A stretch of DNA of 64,000 bases from Glaciimonas immobilis. Lineage in GTDB: Bacteria > Pseudomonadota > Gammaproteobacteria > Burkholderiales > Burkholderiaceae_D. Positions 29,154-38,800 of this stretch are shown here, piece by piece. Each line of letters starts with the position of its first letter. Positions within the stretch are counted from its first letter, which is position 1. A program made the translations under genes and the position numbers. The notes beneath the pieces were generated by a model. The model did no database searches and was not told where the DNA came from. It saw only the letters and a program-made list of their open reading frames with translations. The stretch spans positions 124,001 to 188,000 of the forward strand of contig NZ_JAAOZT010000006.1 of the NCBI RefSeq assembly GCF_011947285.1, written 5' to 3'.

Positions 29154-29191
29154 AAAAAAATCCTGCAGCGTCACAAGCTGCAGGATTTTTT
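29154..29191 (+). terminator. Rho-independent terminator of rpiA
   Basis: A-tract, then ATCCTGCAGC, loop GTCACAA, GCTGCAGGAT and TTTTT. The stem is perfect and the A- and T-runs make it usable in both directions, so it may also stop readthrough of the M16 peptidase gene on the other strand. Confidence 0.92.
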
Positions 29192-29292
29192 ATGGATACA
29201 GATTGAAGAAGTCGCCACATCTGATACTGTTTCAGACCTTGCTCAGAATCTCGATTAGGCTACTCAATCATCTCAATCATCCCAATCGTGGC

Positions 29293-32151
29293 TTATGGCT
29301 TGATAGCCGTCGGTACGCCGACCGTAATATTACTTACCTTGGCTTCATCGCGCGCAATGACGACGCTTAACTTCGCCGGATCAATCCGCTCGCGGAACAC
29401 GGCGTTGACCTGATCTAAAGTCAATGCGCTGATCTTATCTTCCAGCGTTTTGCTCCATGCAAAGGTGCGGTCCAGATCCATCAATTTCACCCATGCCGCA
29501 CTGACCGCAGCGTCTTGGGCGCGGGCCTGTATATTTTCTTGCAGCATGCCCGATTTTGCGCGTGCCAGTTCTTCAGCGGTGAAGCCCTCTTTACGCACCC
29601 GGTTCAGTTCTTCCTTCACGCCGAGATCGACACGCGCGAGGTTTTGCGGTGCTGCGATTGCCTGAATGTTAAAGGTCGCAGCGCGGCTGATCGCACTGAT
29701 TCCCAACGAGGAGCCAACCGTGTATGACAGTCCGTCCTTTTGACGGATGCGATCGGCCAAACGCGATTTAAGACTGCCGCCGCCAAACAAATAATTGGCT
29801 ACTAGTAAAGCAGGATAGTCGGGGTCGCTATCGCGCATATCGAGATTGAGGCGTGCGATATAGATGCCGTTTTCCTTATCTGGCGTGTTGATGATTTCCG
29901 CAAAGGGAGCAACATCAAAGTTTTTACGTATCACGCGCTGGTAGGGCACCGTGCTCTTCCAGGCGCCGAACTCGGCCTGAACCACCTTGGTAATAGCGAC
30001 CGTGTCAAAGTCACCAACTATCGCCATTTCGCCGTTTGACGCACCATAAAATGCTTTGTGAAAGGCAACGACGTCCGCCAGTTTGACTGCCTTGAAGCTG
30101 GCGATCCTTTGGTCGATGGTCGGTTCCGACATCCAGGCTCCTTGCGGATACAGGTTGTAATGCTGTGACATCACCTCAGTAGCGCGGCTGCCCGGGTTGT
30201 TACGTGTGCTCTCCAGACCGACGATAACTTCCTTCTGCAAACGTTCAAATTCGACCGGGTCAAAGCGCGGATGTTTCAACACATCGGCGACCAATTTCAT
30301 CGCATCAGCCAGATTTGTGCGCGTGGTCTCAAATTGATACAGGCCGCCATTTATTTTATATTGAGAAAAAGCATCAGCCAGTTGCTGGCGATTCAGGGTT
30401 GTAGTGCCGCGTCGCAACATGGCGCCGGTCATGTCAGAGATAGCGTTCTTGTCGAATAGCGATTTTTCATCTCCCCAGTTGAATTTTAGGTGGACTGAGA
30501 CAGTTTCGCCGCGGGTTTTTTTTGGCAATAACGCCAACTTCAGGCCGCCAACAGTCATATGCTGCGTACGCGCATCAATATTTGCTTGTGACGGATCAAA
30601 AACCTCGCCGCTCGCCATGCCTTGTTGCGGCTTGTAAACTTTCATGACATCGGTTAAAGGCGGCGCTGCGGGAACCTCGGCGCGCTGCGGCGCTTCGTTC
30701 GGCTGAAAAATGCCGACCGTACGATTATCGCGTTTGAAATAGCGTGCGGCAGCGCTAGCAACGTCGGGTGAGGTCACCTGCTTAATTTGATCGCGTCCCA
30801 GAAAAAGTAAACGCCAGTCACCTAGCGCAATCGCGCTCGACATGGATATACCGAGTTGTTGGGGATCGTTGAGCAGGCTCTCGTAGCTGTTAGCGGTGCT
30901 GCGCTTTACCCGATCCATTTCTTCGGGCGTTGGCGGCGTTGCAGAAAATTTTTCCACCGCGTCGACCAGCGCTGCACGCACCGGCTCGATCGGCTCATTC
31001 TTTTTGACGATCGCTGCAAGAATCATTAAGCCCGGCGCGTAACCGGTCATTTCATAGTTGAATACCGAGGTGGCCTTGCCGGTTTCGACCAATGCTTTGT
31101 ACAGCCGTCCATTGGGTGTGTCGCCTAATATACTGGCAGCAAAAGACATCGCGTTGCTGTCTGGATGGAGTTCACTGGGGACCTTATAGGCCACGGCAAC
31201 AATCTGGATATCGCCTTCGCGCCGGATCACAAAGCTGCGCTCACCATCCTGGGTCGGCTCTACAGTCCAGAATTCCGGTAATTTACGGGTCGGCTTAGGC
31301 AATTTTCCAAACGCCTCATTGACCCAGTTCAACGCCTTACCCTGATCGAATTTTCCCGAAATTAATAGCACCGCGTTATCGGGCTGGTAGTACATACGAT
31401 AGAACGCCTGAAGGTTTTCGATCTTGACGTTCTCGACATCGCTACGATTACCGATAGTGGGTTTGCCATAACTATGCCAGTCAAAGGCGACACCCTGCAT
31501 CCGTTTGAACAAGACGCTGACCGGTGAGTTTTCGCCTTTTTCAAATTCATTGCGGACCACTGTCATTTCGCTATCGAGATCTTTTTTGGCCACAAATGAA
31601 TGTAGCATGCGGTCTGCTTCCAGATTGATCGCCCACTTCAAATTGTCATCGCTTGCTTGCGAAAATTCATAGTAATTGGTGCGATCAAGTGAAGTAGTCC
31701 CGTTAAACGACATGCCGCGCTGGCCGAAATCTTTCGGAATTGCAGGATGATTGGGCGTTCCCTTAAACATCATGTGTTCTAGTAAATGCGCCATCCCGGT
31801 TTCACCATAGTTCTCAAACCGGGAGCCAACCAGATACGTCATATTTACCGTAACGGTGGGTTTGGTATCGTCCGGTAAGAGTAAAACTTTGAAGCCGTTG
31901 CTGAAGCGATATTCTGTAATGCCTTCAGCCGCAGGACCTTTGGTTATATTGGCAAAGTGTGTGATGTCTGGCGCTGCTATAGTCGCGGTTATGTTTGGCG
32001 CTGGCGTTTGTGCATCGGCGAGCATGAAGACAGACATTAACATCAACGTCATGGCCCCGGACAGCGCGCTGGCACGCAATCTGGCAATGATGCCCTTTGC
32101 AGTAGCATCGGCATTGAAGGTGATGGGAAGGCTTAGCTGGGTTAAAGGCAT
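29293..32151 (-). CDS. M16-family zinc metallopeptidase, two-domain, exported
   Basis: 952 residues. An N-terminal hydrophobic stretch (~30-48, ending ADAQ) is a probable signal peptide. The inverted zinc motif HxxEH is His122-Leu-Leu-Glu125-His126 (MAHLLEHMMFKG), and the distal Glu is expected in the NEFEKGEN region. The second M16 domain (~510-930) lacks HxxEH and keeps the SRLADRIRQKDGLSYTVGSS segment typical of the inactive half. Both halves in one chain resemble pitrilysin-like periplasmic peptidases. The substrate is unknown. Confidence 0.92.
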   Translation of the reverse strand: MPLTQLSLPITFNADATAKGIIARLRASALSGAMTLMLMSVFMLADAQTPAPNITATIAAPDITHFANITKGPAAEGITEYRFSNGFKVLLLPDDTKPTVTVNMTYLVGSRFENYGETGMAHLLEHMMFKGTPNHPAIPKDFGQRGMSFNGTTSLDRTNYYEFSQASDDNLKWAINLEADRMLHSFVAKKDLDSEMTVVRNEFEKGENSPVSVLFKRMQGVAFDWHSYGKPTIGNRSDVENVKIENLQAFYRMYYQPDNAVLLISGKFDQGKALNWVNEAFGKLPKPTRKLPEFWTVEPTQDGERSFVIRREGDIQIVAVAYKVPSELHPDSNAMSFAASILGDTPNGRLYKALVETGKATSVFNYEMTGYAPGLMILAAIVKKNEPIEPVRAALVDAVEKFSATPPTPEEMDRVKRSTANSYESLLNDPQQLGISMSSAIALGDWRLLFLGRDQIKQVTSPDVASAAARYFKRDNRTVGIFQPNEAPQRAEVPAAPPLTDVMKVYKPQQGMASGEVFDPSQANIDARTQHMTVGGLKLALLPKKTRGETVSVHLKFNWGDEKSLFDKNAISDMTGAMLRRGTTTLNRQQLADAFSQYKINGGLYQFETTRTNLADAMKLVADVLKHPRFDPVEFERLQKEVIVGLESTRNNPGSRATEVMSQHYNLYPQGAWMSEPTIDQRIASFKAVKLADVVAFHKAFYGASNGEMAIVGDFDTVAITKVVQAEFGAWKSTVPYQRVIRKNFDVAPFAEIINTPDKENGIYIARLNLDMRDSDPDYPALLVANYLFGGGSLKSRLADRIRQKDGLSYTVGSSLGISAISRAATFNIQAIAAPQNLARVDLGVKEELNRVRKEGFTAEELARAKSGMLQENIQARAQDAAVSAAWVKLMDLDRTFAWSKTLEDKISALTLDQVNAVFRERIDPAKLSVVIARDEAKVSNITVGVPTAIKP

Positions 32152-32478
32152 GTCGGTTTCGATCAGTGGGTTGCGTGATGGAAGGATAACAGGGGGCAGT
32201 CTGTTTGTGACGTTAGCGACACAGGGCAGGTTAATGGGTCGATCAAGCCGCCGGGTGTGGAACTTCTATGGGAGACGATAGTGAACTAAATTGCAGTGAA
32301 CCAGCTATGGACAGCCTTAATTATTGCTCGTTAAATATTTGCTTCTTGGGAATGTCTTGCGTTTCTAAGGCTAATGACGGCGGCGTCGTGAGCGGACAAT
32401 TATAACGCTACCACTCGCGAAGATCAGCCCTTGATCGGCATGGCGGTGGTAGCGGAAGTAAGTGAAACTTGGGTTTGA
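32152..32478. other. 327-bp gap between the M16 gene and yggX
   Basis: Both flanking genes are on the minus strand. I see no gene, tandem repeat or strong hairpin. It must contain the M16 gene promoter; no confident -35/-10 pair was picked. Confidence 0.5.
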
Positions 32479-32751
32479 TTATTCGGTCGGTGGTACATAA
32501 CCGACGGCGGCGTCGGCACCACTTCCAAAGAAGTGATTTTCCATTTGGGTGGCAAGATATTTGCGCGCACGTATATCGGCTAGATTCAGGCGATTTTCGT
32601 TAACCAGCATGGTTTGATGTTTCAGCCATCCTGCCCAGGCTTCTTTTGAAACGCTCTCAAAAATCCGCTTGCCCAGTTCGCCCGGATACGGTGGAAAATC
32701 CAGTCCCTCAGCTTCTTTGTCGAGTTTGATGCAATGAATAGTGCGTCCCAT
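32479..32751 (-). CDS. yggX: YggX, Fe(II)-trafficking / oxidative damage protection protein
   Basis: 90 residues, full family length. It opens GRTIHCIKL with the conserved Cys, then [20 protein letters not shown] and the conserved [17 protein letters not shown] region. YggX protects Fe-S enzymes from superoxide and is linked to iron traffic. It lies 58 bp after argA on the same strand, a common betaproteobacterial pairing, and is probably co-transcribed. Confidence 0.96.
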   Translation of the reverse strand: MGRTIHCIKLDKEAEGLDFPPYPGELGKRIFESVSKEAWAGWLKHQTMLVNENRLNLADIRARKYLATQMENHFFGSGADAAVGYVPPTE

Positions 32752-32771
32752 AAAATTCCTTTATTTACTTA

Positions 32772-32814
32772 GAGTTGTTTAATCAGAGTTGTTGATCAAA
32801 GGTGTTTGATCAAA
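32772..32814. repeat. Three imperfect 14-bp repeats at the argA 3' end
   Basis: GAGTTGTTTAATCA, GAGTTGTTGATCAA and AGGTGTTTGATCAA follow each other and run into the last codons of argA. They lie in the short argA-yggX gap. No function is evident. Confidence 0.6.
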
Positions 32815-34120
32815 GTTGCTTTATTAATACAAGCGATTTGCGTTGCCAGTTGTACATGTGTTGCCGATTTTTTGGCAGGTCGTCGACCGTCGCACTCACA
32901 AAACCGCGGCGTAAAAACCAATGTGAGGTACGCGTCGTCAATACGAATAATTTGGTCAGTCCGGCGGAGCGCGCCCGGCTTTCCATGTGTTTTAGAATTT
33001 TTTCGCCATCGCCTTGGGCTTGCACTTCCGGGTTGACGGTCAGGCACGCCATTTCGCCCATTTTTTCATCGGGAAACGGATACAGCGCGGCACAACCGAA
33101 CAGCACGCCATCATGATCAATGACTGAGAAATAATGAATTTCGCGCTCAATCAATTCGCGTCCGCGCTTGACCAGCGTGCCGTCGGCTTCCAGTGGTTCA
33201 ATGAGTTTCAGGATGCCGCCGACGTCCTCAATTGTCGCTTCGCGCAGGCTTTCCAGATTCTCGTACGTAATCATGGTACCAATGCCGTCATGTGTAAATA
33301 GTTCAAGCAAAGCTGAACCATCCGTCGCAAAGGGAACCACATGCGCGCGCGGCACACCTGCGTTGCAGGACTTGATGGCGTGCTGCAAATAGAACGCTGA
33401 GTCGGACGGCAGGCAACCGCTATCGAGTACGGCTTGGGCTTGATGTGATGATAGTTCGCGGATTTCTGTTCCGCCAGCGTCTTTCATTAGCGGCGTTTCG
33501 CTGATAAAGATCAGTTTCTCTGCGCGTAATGAAATTGCCGCAGCAACGGCCACGTCTTCCATGGTCAGATTGAACGCTTCGCCCGTAGGTGAAAAGCCCA
33601 AAGGTGACAGCAACACAAGATTGCCTGCACTTAAAATGGGATGAATGGTTTCGTAAGCAATCTTACGTACTACACCCGTCAACTGAAGATCGGCACCGTC
33701 AATCACGCCGAGTGGGCGGGCGGTGACAAAATTGCCCGAAATAATCCGAATCGCGGCGTGTGCCATCGGCGTATTCGGCAAGCCTTGGCTGAACGCGGCT
33801 TCAATATCCAGGCGCAACTCACCAGCCGCTTCTTTGGCACACTCCAACGCGGCGATGTCGGTAATCCGCAAGCCATTGGAGAACCGGGTTTCCACATTGC
33901 GCAGGGCTAACTGTTCTTCAACCTGCGGTCGGGAGCCATGCACAATGACGATTTTGATGCCTAAAGCGTGTAACAGGGACAAATCTTGCGCCAGCACGGG
34001 CAACGCGCCCGCCATGACGAGTTCGCCGGGGAAGGCGATGACAAAGGTCTTGCCGCGAAAGGCATGAATGTAGGGCGCGACTGAGCGTAGCCACTGGACG
34101 AATTCGGAGGTGTTTTCCAT
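32810..34120 (-). CDS. argA: Amino-acid N-acetyltransferase (N-acetylglutamate synthase)
   Basis: 436 residues from ATG 34120 (MENTSEFVQWLRSVAPYIHAF). Upstream in-frame starts at 34129 and GTG 34138 fall inside a palindrome and are less likely. Residues ~20-280 are an amino-acid-kinase-like domain (KTFVIAFPGELV, IVIVHGSRPQVE), and ~290-436 a GNAT acetyltransferase domain (MACLTVNPEVQAQGDGEKIL). This is the classical ArgA layout. It makes N-acetylglutamate, the first step of arginine synthesis, and is usually feedback-inhibited by arginine. yggX follows. Confidence 0.95.
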   Translation of the reverse strand: MENTSEFVQWLRSVAPYIHAFRGKTFVIAFPGELVMAGALPVLAQDLSLLHALGIKIVIVHGSRPQVEEQLALRNVETRFSNGLRITDIAALECAKEAAGELRLDIEAAFSQGLPNTPMAHAAIRIISGNFVTARPLGVIDGADLQLTGVVRKIAYETIHPILSAGNLVLLSPLGFSPTGEAFNLTMEDVAVAAAISLRAEKLIFISETPLMKDAGGTEIRELSSHQAQAVLDSGCLPSDSAFYLQHAIKSCNAGVPRAHVVPFATDGSALLELFTHDGIGTMITYENLESLREATIEDVGGILKLIEPLEADGTLVKRGRELIEREIHYFSVIDHDGVLFGCAALYPFPDEKMGEMACLTVNPEVQAQGDGEKILKHMESRARSAGLTKLFVLTTRTSHWFLRRGFVSATVDDLPKNRQHMYNWQRKSLVLIKQL

Positions 34121-34147
34121 GGTGTGCATTATATACACACCATGGAA
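34115..34147. promoter_or_regulatory. Perfect 12-bp inverted repeat over the argA start codon
   Basis: Arms TTCCATGGTGTG (34115-34126) and CACACCATGGAA (34136-34147) flank a 9-base AT-rich spacer. On the argA strand the spacer provides an exact TATAAT, followed by seven bases and then the ATG at 34120. That would place transcription start at or next to the start codon. It could be an operator, or a hairpin at the start codon of a longer mRNA. No good -35 is seen. Confidence 0.6.
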
Positions 34148-34519
34148 GCGAGGCGTACCTGACCGATGAGGGTGCGCCTTGATTTACGCTCTTTTTTTGC
34201 CGGGGCGCATGATATCGGCTGATCGCGGACTACTGATCCGTATCCTGCTCGAATGAATTCGGTGGTTCTGGCGACAATGTTGATCGATGGAGACAAGTAA
34301 TTTTATCGGTACCGATTTGTTCGTTCGATAGACCGGAACGAAGCTAATTCTTGTTTCGCCTGTGAAAAGGGGCACTCTTCTATATGCTAGCGTTTTAGTA
34401 ACATACTTGCGATAGTGGATGTTGCTATAAATGCACAGCAGCGACGCTCGGGATATTTTGCCGGGTCAACGCTCCCTGCATTTATTATCAATTATCAGGT
34501 AAAAAATGCGAAAGTTAAC
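34148..34519. other. Gap between divergent argA and xdhC
   Basis: About 370 bp without a supported gene. The xdhC frame extends upstream to 34415, but those residues do not look like the family. It should hold the xdhC promoter; none is clear by eye. Confidence 0.45.
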
Positions 34520-35590
34520 ATGAATGCAGTCGATTATCAGGTATTGAATAGCGCGGTCAGCTGGTTGCGGCAGGGCAAGCGGGTGGTGTTGGTGACGGTG
34601 GTCCGCAACTGGGGCTCCGCCCCACGTCCGCTCGGATCGCTGTTTGCGATCACAGCGGAGGGCGATTTTACGGGCTCGGTCTCCGGAGGCTGCGTCGAGG
34701 ACGATTTGATGCTGCGCTTTGCGACTTTTTTTCCGGACCAGATCGAGGTGGTGCGTTATGGTATCACCGCCGAACAAGTGCGCCGTTTCGGGTTGCCCTG
34801 CGGCGGCACGCTGGAGTTGGTGGTTGAGCCGCTCGCCGACGCCTCCACGCTGGAACCATTGCTGGCGGCGGTAGCTTCCCGGCGTTTGGTTCAACGTAGG
34901 CTGAACCTGACTACGGGCCTGGCCCTGATCGAACCGGCAAGCGCGGACTTCACAGTACGTTTCGGGGATAACGAATTGGTGCAGGTATTCGGTCCACATT
35001 GGCGCTTGTTGATCATCGGTGCGGGGCAGGTGTCCGAATATCTGGCTCAAATGGCCCCGGCACTGGATTTTTCGGTCTATGTCAACGATCCGCGCGAGGA
35101 GCAAAGGCGTAACTGGCAAACCAACGGCCTGCCTAATTCCGCCGCCGCAGTTGAGTGGCTGGACGGCATGCCGGATGATGCAGTGCATGCGTTTGCACCC
35201 GATCAACGGACGGTAATTGTCGCGCTGAGTCACGATCCAAAGGTGGATGACATGGCCTTGATGGAGGCGTTGAAAACGGATGCTTTCTATGTCGGCGCGA
35301 TTGGTTCGATGGCCAGCACGGTGGCTCGCAAGGAGCGCTTGTTGATGCTGGACGTGACGCAAGAACAAGTAGATCGCTTGCACGCACCGATCGGCTTACC
35401 TATTTTTAGTCGTTCGCCAGCAGAAATCGCGGTCTCGGTGCTGGCTGAACTGATCGCATTGCGTAATCGCGATCTGATCGCTAAAGCTGGGTCAACCTGT
35501 GCCGTGGGAAGGATTGCGGACGAATCTGCTGAGTTATTTTTGACAGACACGATCAGTTTTAGCGAGGCGAACCACGAGGTGATGCAATAG
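34520..35590 (+). CDS. XdhC/CoxF-family protein, orphan
   Basis: 356 residues from ATG 34520. The N-terminal XdhC domain (~10-90) has VTVVRNWGSAPRPLGS and GSVSGGCVEDDL with the conserved Cys; FGLPCGGTLELVVEPL follows. A C-terminal Rossmann domain (~170-310) has LLIIGAGQVSEYLAQMA and YVGAIGSMAS. XdhC proteins bind and sulfurate molybdenum cofactor and hand it to xanthine-dehydrogenase-type enzymes. No xdhA or xdhB gene is in the window, so its client enzyme is elsewhere or unknown. The ribosome site before 34520 is weak (GAAAG). Confidence 0.87.
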   Translation: MNAVDYQVLNSAVSWLRQGKRVVLVTVVRNWGSAPRPLGSLFAITAEGDFTGSVSGGCVEDDLMLRFATFFPDQIEVVRYGITAEQVRRFGLPCGGTLELVVEPLADASTLEPLLAAVASRRLVQRRLNLTTGLALIEPASADFTVRFGDNELVQVFGPHWRLLIIGAGQVSEYLAQMAPALDFSVYVNDPREEQRRNWQTNGLPNSAAAVEWLDGMPDDAVHAFAPDQRTVIVALSHDPKVDDMALMEALKTDAFYVGAIGSMASTVARKERLLMLDVTQEQVDRLHAPIGLPIFSRSPAEIAVSVLAELIALRNRDLIAKAGSTCAVGRIADESAELFLTDTISFSEANHEVMQ

Positions 35591-35808
35591 GAGGTATTTT
35601 CCCCGTAGCAATAATATGTGCGGTGGGGTTCTTTGATGGGTATAGAATGAGCGGGACTTGCGCATTGCGTCCTCACTGTTGCTTGATAGCGGAAGTCTTT
35701 ATGCGTGTTGTGCTGATAGCCGCATGCAAGCCGATCTCGCCATACGCCACATTTGCCAGGCATACAGTCCGCGCATAACCCGTCGTCGCTCTGTATAATC
35801 CTGTCCTC

Positions 35809-38800
35809 ATGTCAGTACCAGAATCCAACCCACCTTTGCAGCCCGCTGATTCAGCCCGGTCGCTACGCCCTGAAACGCCATCGTCTCAGAAAAATTCGCC
35901 ACGTCCGCCGCAGTCGCGTGACTCTAGACAGCGCACGCAAAGCAGGATTGCGCCAGAACGTAATCCGTTGCCGCCAATTGTCTACCCCGAGGACTTGCCG
36001 GTGTCGGGACGCCGCGCTGAAATTGCGGAGGCGCTGAAGGCCAATCAGGTGATCATCGTGTGCGGTGAAACTGGCTCGGGTAAAACCACCCAGTTACCTA
36101 AGATTTGCCTTGAGTTGGGTCGCGGCCTTAATGGGCTGATTGGTCATACCCAGCCACGCCGGATCGCTGCGTCATCGACCGCCAAGCGGATTGCGCAGGA
36201 GCTTGGCTCGCCGCTGGGCGAGCATGTTGGTTTTAAAGTACGTTTTAACGACACATTGACCAAAGGATCGTGGGTCAAATTAATGACCGACGGGATTTTG
36301 CTGGCGGAGACGCATACCGATCCGATGTTGTGGCAGTACGACACGATCATCATCGATGAAGCGCATGAGCGTAGCCTGAACATTGATTTTTTACTCGGCT
36401 ATTTAAAGCAATTGCTGCCGAAGCGGCCTGATCTGAAGTTAATCATCACGTCAGCGACCATTGATGCGGAGCGTTTTGCGCGTCATTTTGGCCATGGCGA
36501 CAAACTAGCGCCCGTGATCGAAGTGTCAGGACGTTTATACGAGGTGGAGGTGCGTTATCGCCCGGTCGATAACGCGGATCGCAGTGGGGTTAATCCTGCG
36601 ACGACTTCTACAAGGCCGAACGCTGGCAGCGGCGCCAGCGGCGCACCAGTCAGCGGCGCGCAGCGGGAACGCGATCAACGCGATTTGATGGATGCCGTGG
36701 TCGATGCGGTAGATGAGCTGGCGCGGGTCGGCTCCGGCGATGTGCTGGTATTTTTACCCGGCGAGCGCGAAATCCGCGATGCCGCGGAAGCACTACGCAA
36801 GCATCATCCGCCGCATGTCGAGATATTGCCGTTGTTTGCACGGTTGTCGGCGCAAGAGCAAGAGCGCGTCTTCAAGGCCTCTAACGCACGTCGCATTGTC
36901 CTCGCGACCAACGTTGCCGAAACCTCGCTCACCGTTCCGGGGATTCGTTACGTGGTCGATGCCGGGCTGGCGCGGGTCAAGCGCTATAGTTATCGGAATA
37001 AGGTTGAGCAGCTCCAGATTGAACCGATTGCGCAATCGGCGGCAAACCAGCGCGCAGGTCGCTGCGGTCGGGTCGCGGCCGGTGTGTGTATCCGGTTATA
37101 TGAAGAGCGGGATTACCTTCAGCGCCCAAAATTTACCGAGCCAGAAATCATGCGCTCATCGCTGGCGTCGGTAATTTTGCGTATGAAATCACTGCATTTG
37201 ACCGATGTGGAGACGTTTCCATTTATTGAGCCGCCACCGGGGCGGGCGATTGCTGACGGTTATCAATTGCTGCAAGAGCTGGGCGCGGTGGATGACAACA
37301 ACCAGTTGACCAAAACCGGTCGTGAGCTGGCGAAATTGCCGCTGGACCCGCGTGTCGGTCGCATGATATTGGCGTCGCTGGATAATGTTTGTCTGACCGA
37401 AATGCTGATTATTGCCGCGGCGGTATCGGTGCAGGATCCACGCGACCGTCCGATGGATGCGCAAGCTGCGGCTGATCAGGCTCACAAAAAATTCGCCGAT
37501 GAAAAATCAGAATTCCAGAGCTATCTAAAAATATGGAAATGGTTTGAAGAAGCCATTGAGCACAAGAAAACCAATCGTCAGTTGCAAGATAACTGCCGCG
37601 CTAATTTTCTATCGCAAATGCGCTTGCGTGAATGGCGCGACGTGCATTCGCAACTGCTGACGATTGTCCGTGAACAGGGCTGGCGCCTGAACGAAGCACC
37701 CGCTACTTACGATAACTTGCACACAGCGTTGCTGACCGGTTTGCTGGGTAACGTCGGATTCAAGGCGGATGATGACCCGCATTATCTGGGCGCGCGCGGT
37801 ATCAAGTTTCATATCTGGCCGGGATCGTCATTGACGAAGAAGGCAGGCAAGTGGGTGATGGCGTCCGAACTGGTCGATACAACGCGGTTGTATGCGCGTT
37901 GTGTTTCCCAAATTCAGCCGGAATGGCTAGAAAAAGTTGGCGCCCATTTATTGAAAAAATCTTACGGCGAACCACGCTGGGAAAAGCGCATGGCGCAAGT
38001 TTCCGCATCGGAGCGCGCCACGTTGTACGGCCTGGTCGTGTACAGCCAGCGCCGAATAAATTTTGGCCTGATTAATCCCAAAGAAGCGCGCGAGATTTTT
38101 ATCCGCGACGCACTGGTCGGTGGCGAATACGACACGCGCGCAGCGTTCTTTGCACATAATCAAAAACTGATTCGCGAGATCGAAAACCTCGAACACAAAT
38201 CGCGGCGGCTGGATGTCCTGGTCGATGAAGAATTGATCGCCGCGTTTTACGACAAGTTGATTCCGGTCGATATCTGCAATGGCATTACTTTTGAAAAATG
38301 GCTGAAGGACACCACCCCGAAAAATCCAACATTGCTGTATCTTAATCGCGACGATCTGATGCGGCATGAAGCTGCTGGCGTAACGACCGATCTGTTTCCC
38401 AAGTTGATGCGGGTTGCCGGAATTGAGATGGGATTGTCGTATCACTTCGAGCCGGGAACGCCGCGCGATGGGGTCACATTAACCGTCCCGCTGTACGCAT
38501 TGAATCAAGTTTACGCAGATCGATGCGATTGGCTGGTTACTGGCATGCTAAAAGAAAAAGTGCATCTTTTAATCAAATCGTTACCGCAAAAAATACGCCG
38601 CAATTGTGTGCCGCTGCCCGATTATGCAGCCGGTTTTTGCGAACGTATACAGGCCCGTAGCGCGTTTGGGCATGGCAATTTGCTCGATGCGTTGATTGCC
38701 GATATACGTACCGAGACGACCGTCGCTGTGCGCATATCCGACTTTAAGGTAGAGACATTGCCCGCGCATCACACGATGAATTTCAAGGTAGTCGATGAGC

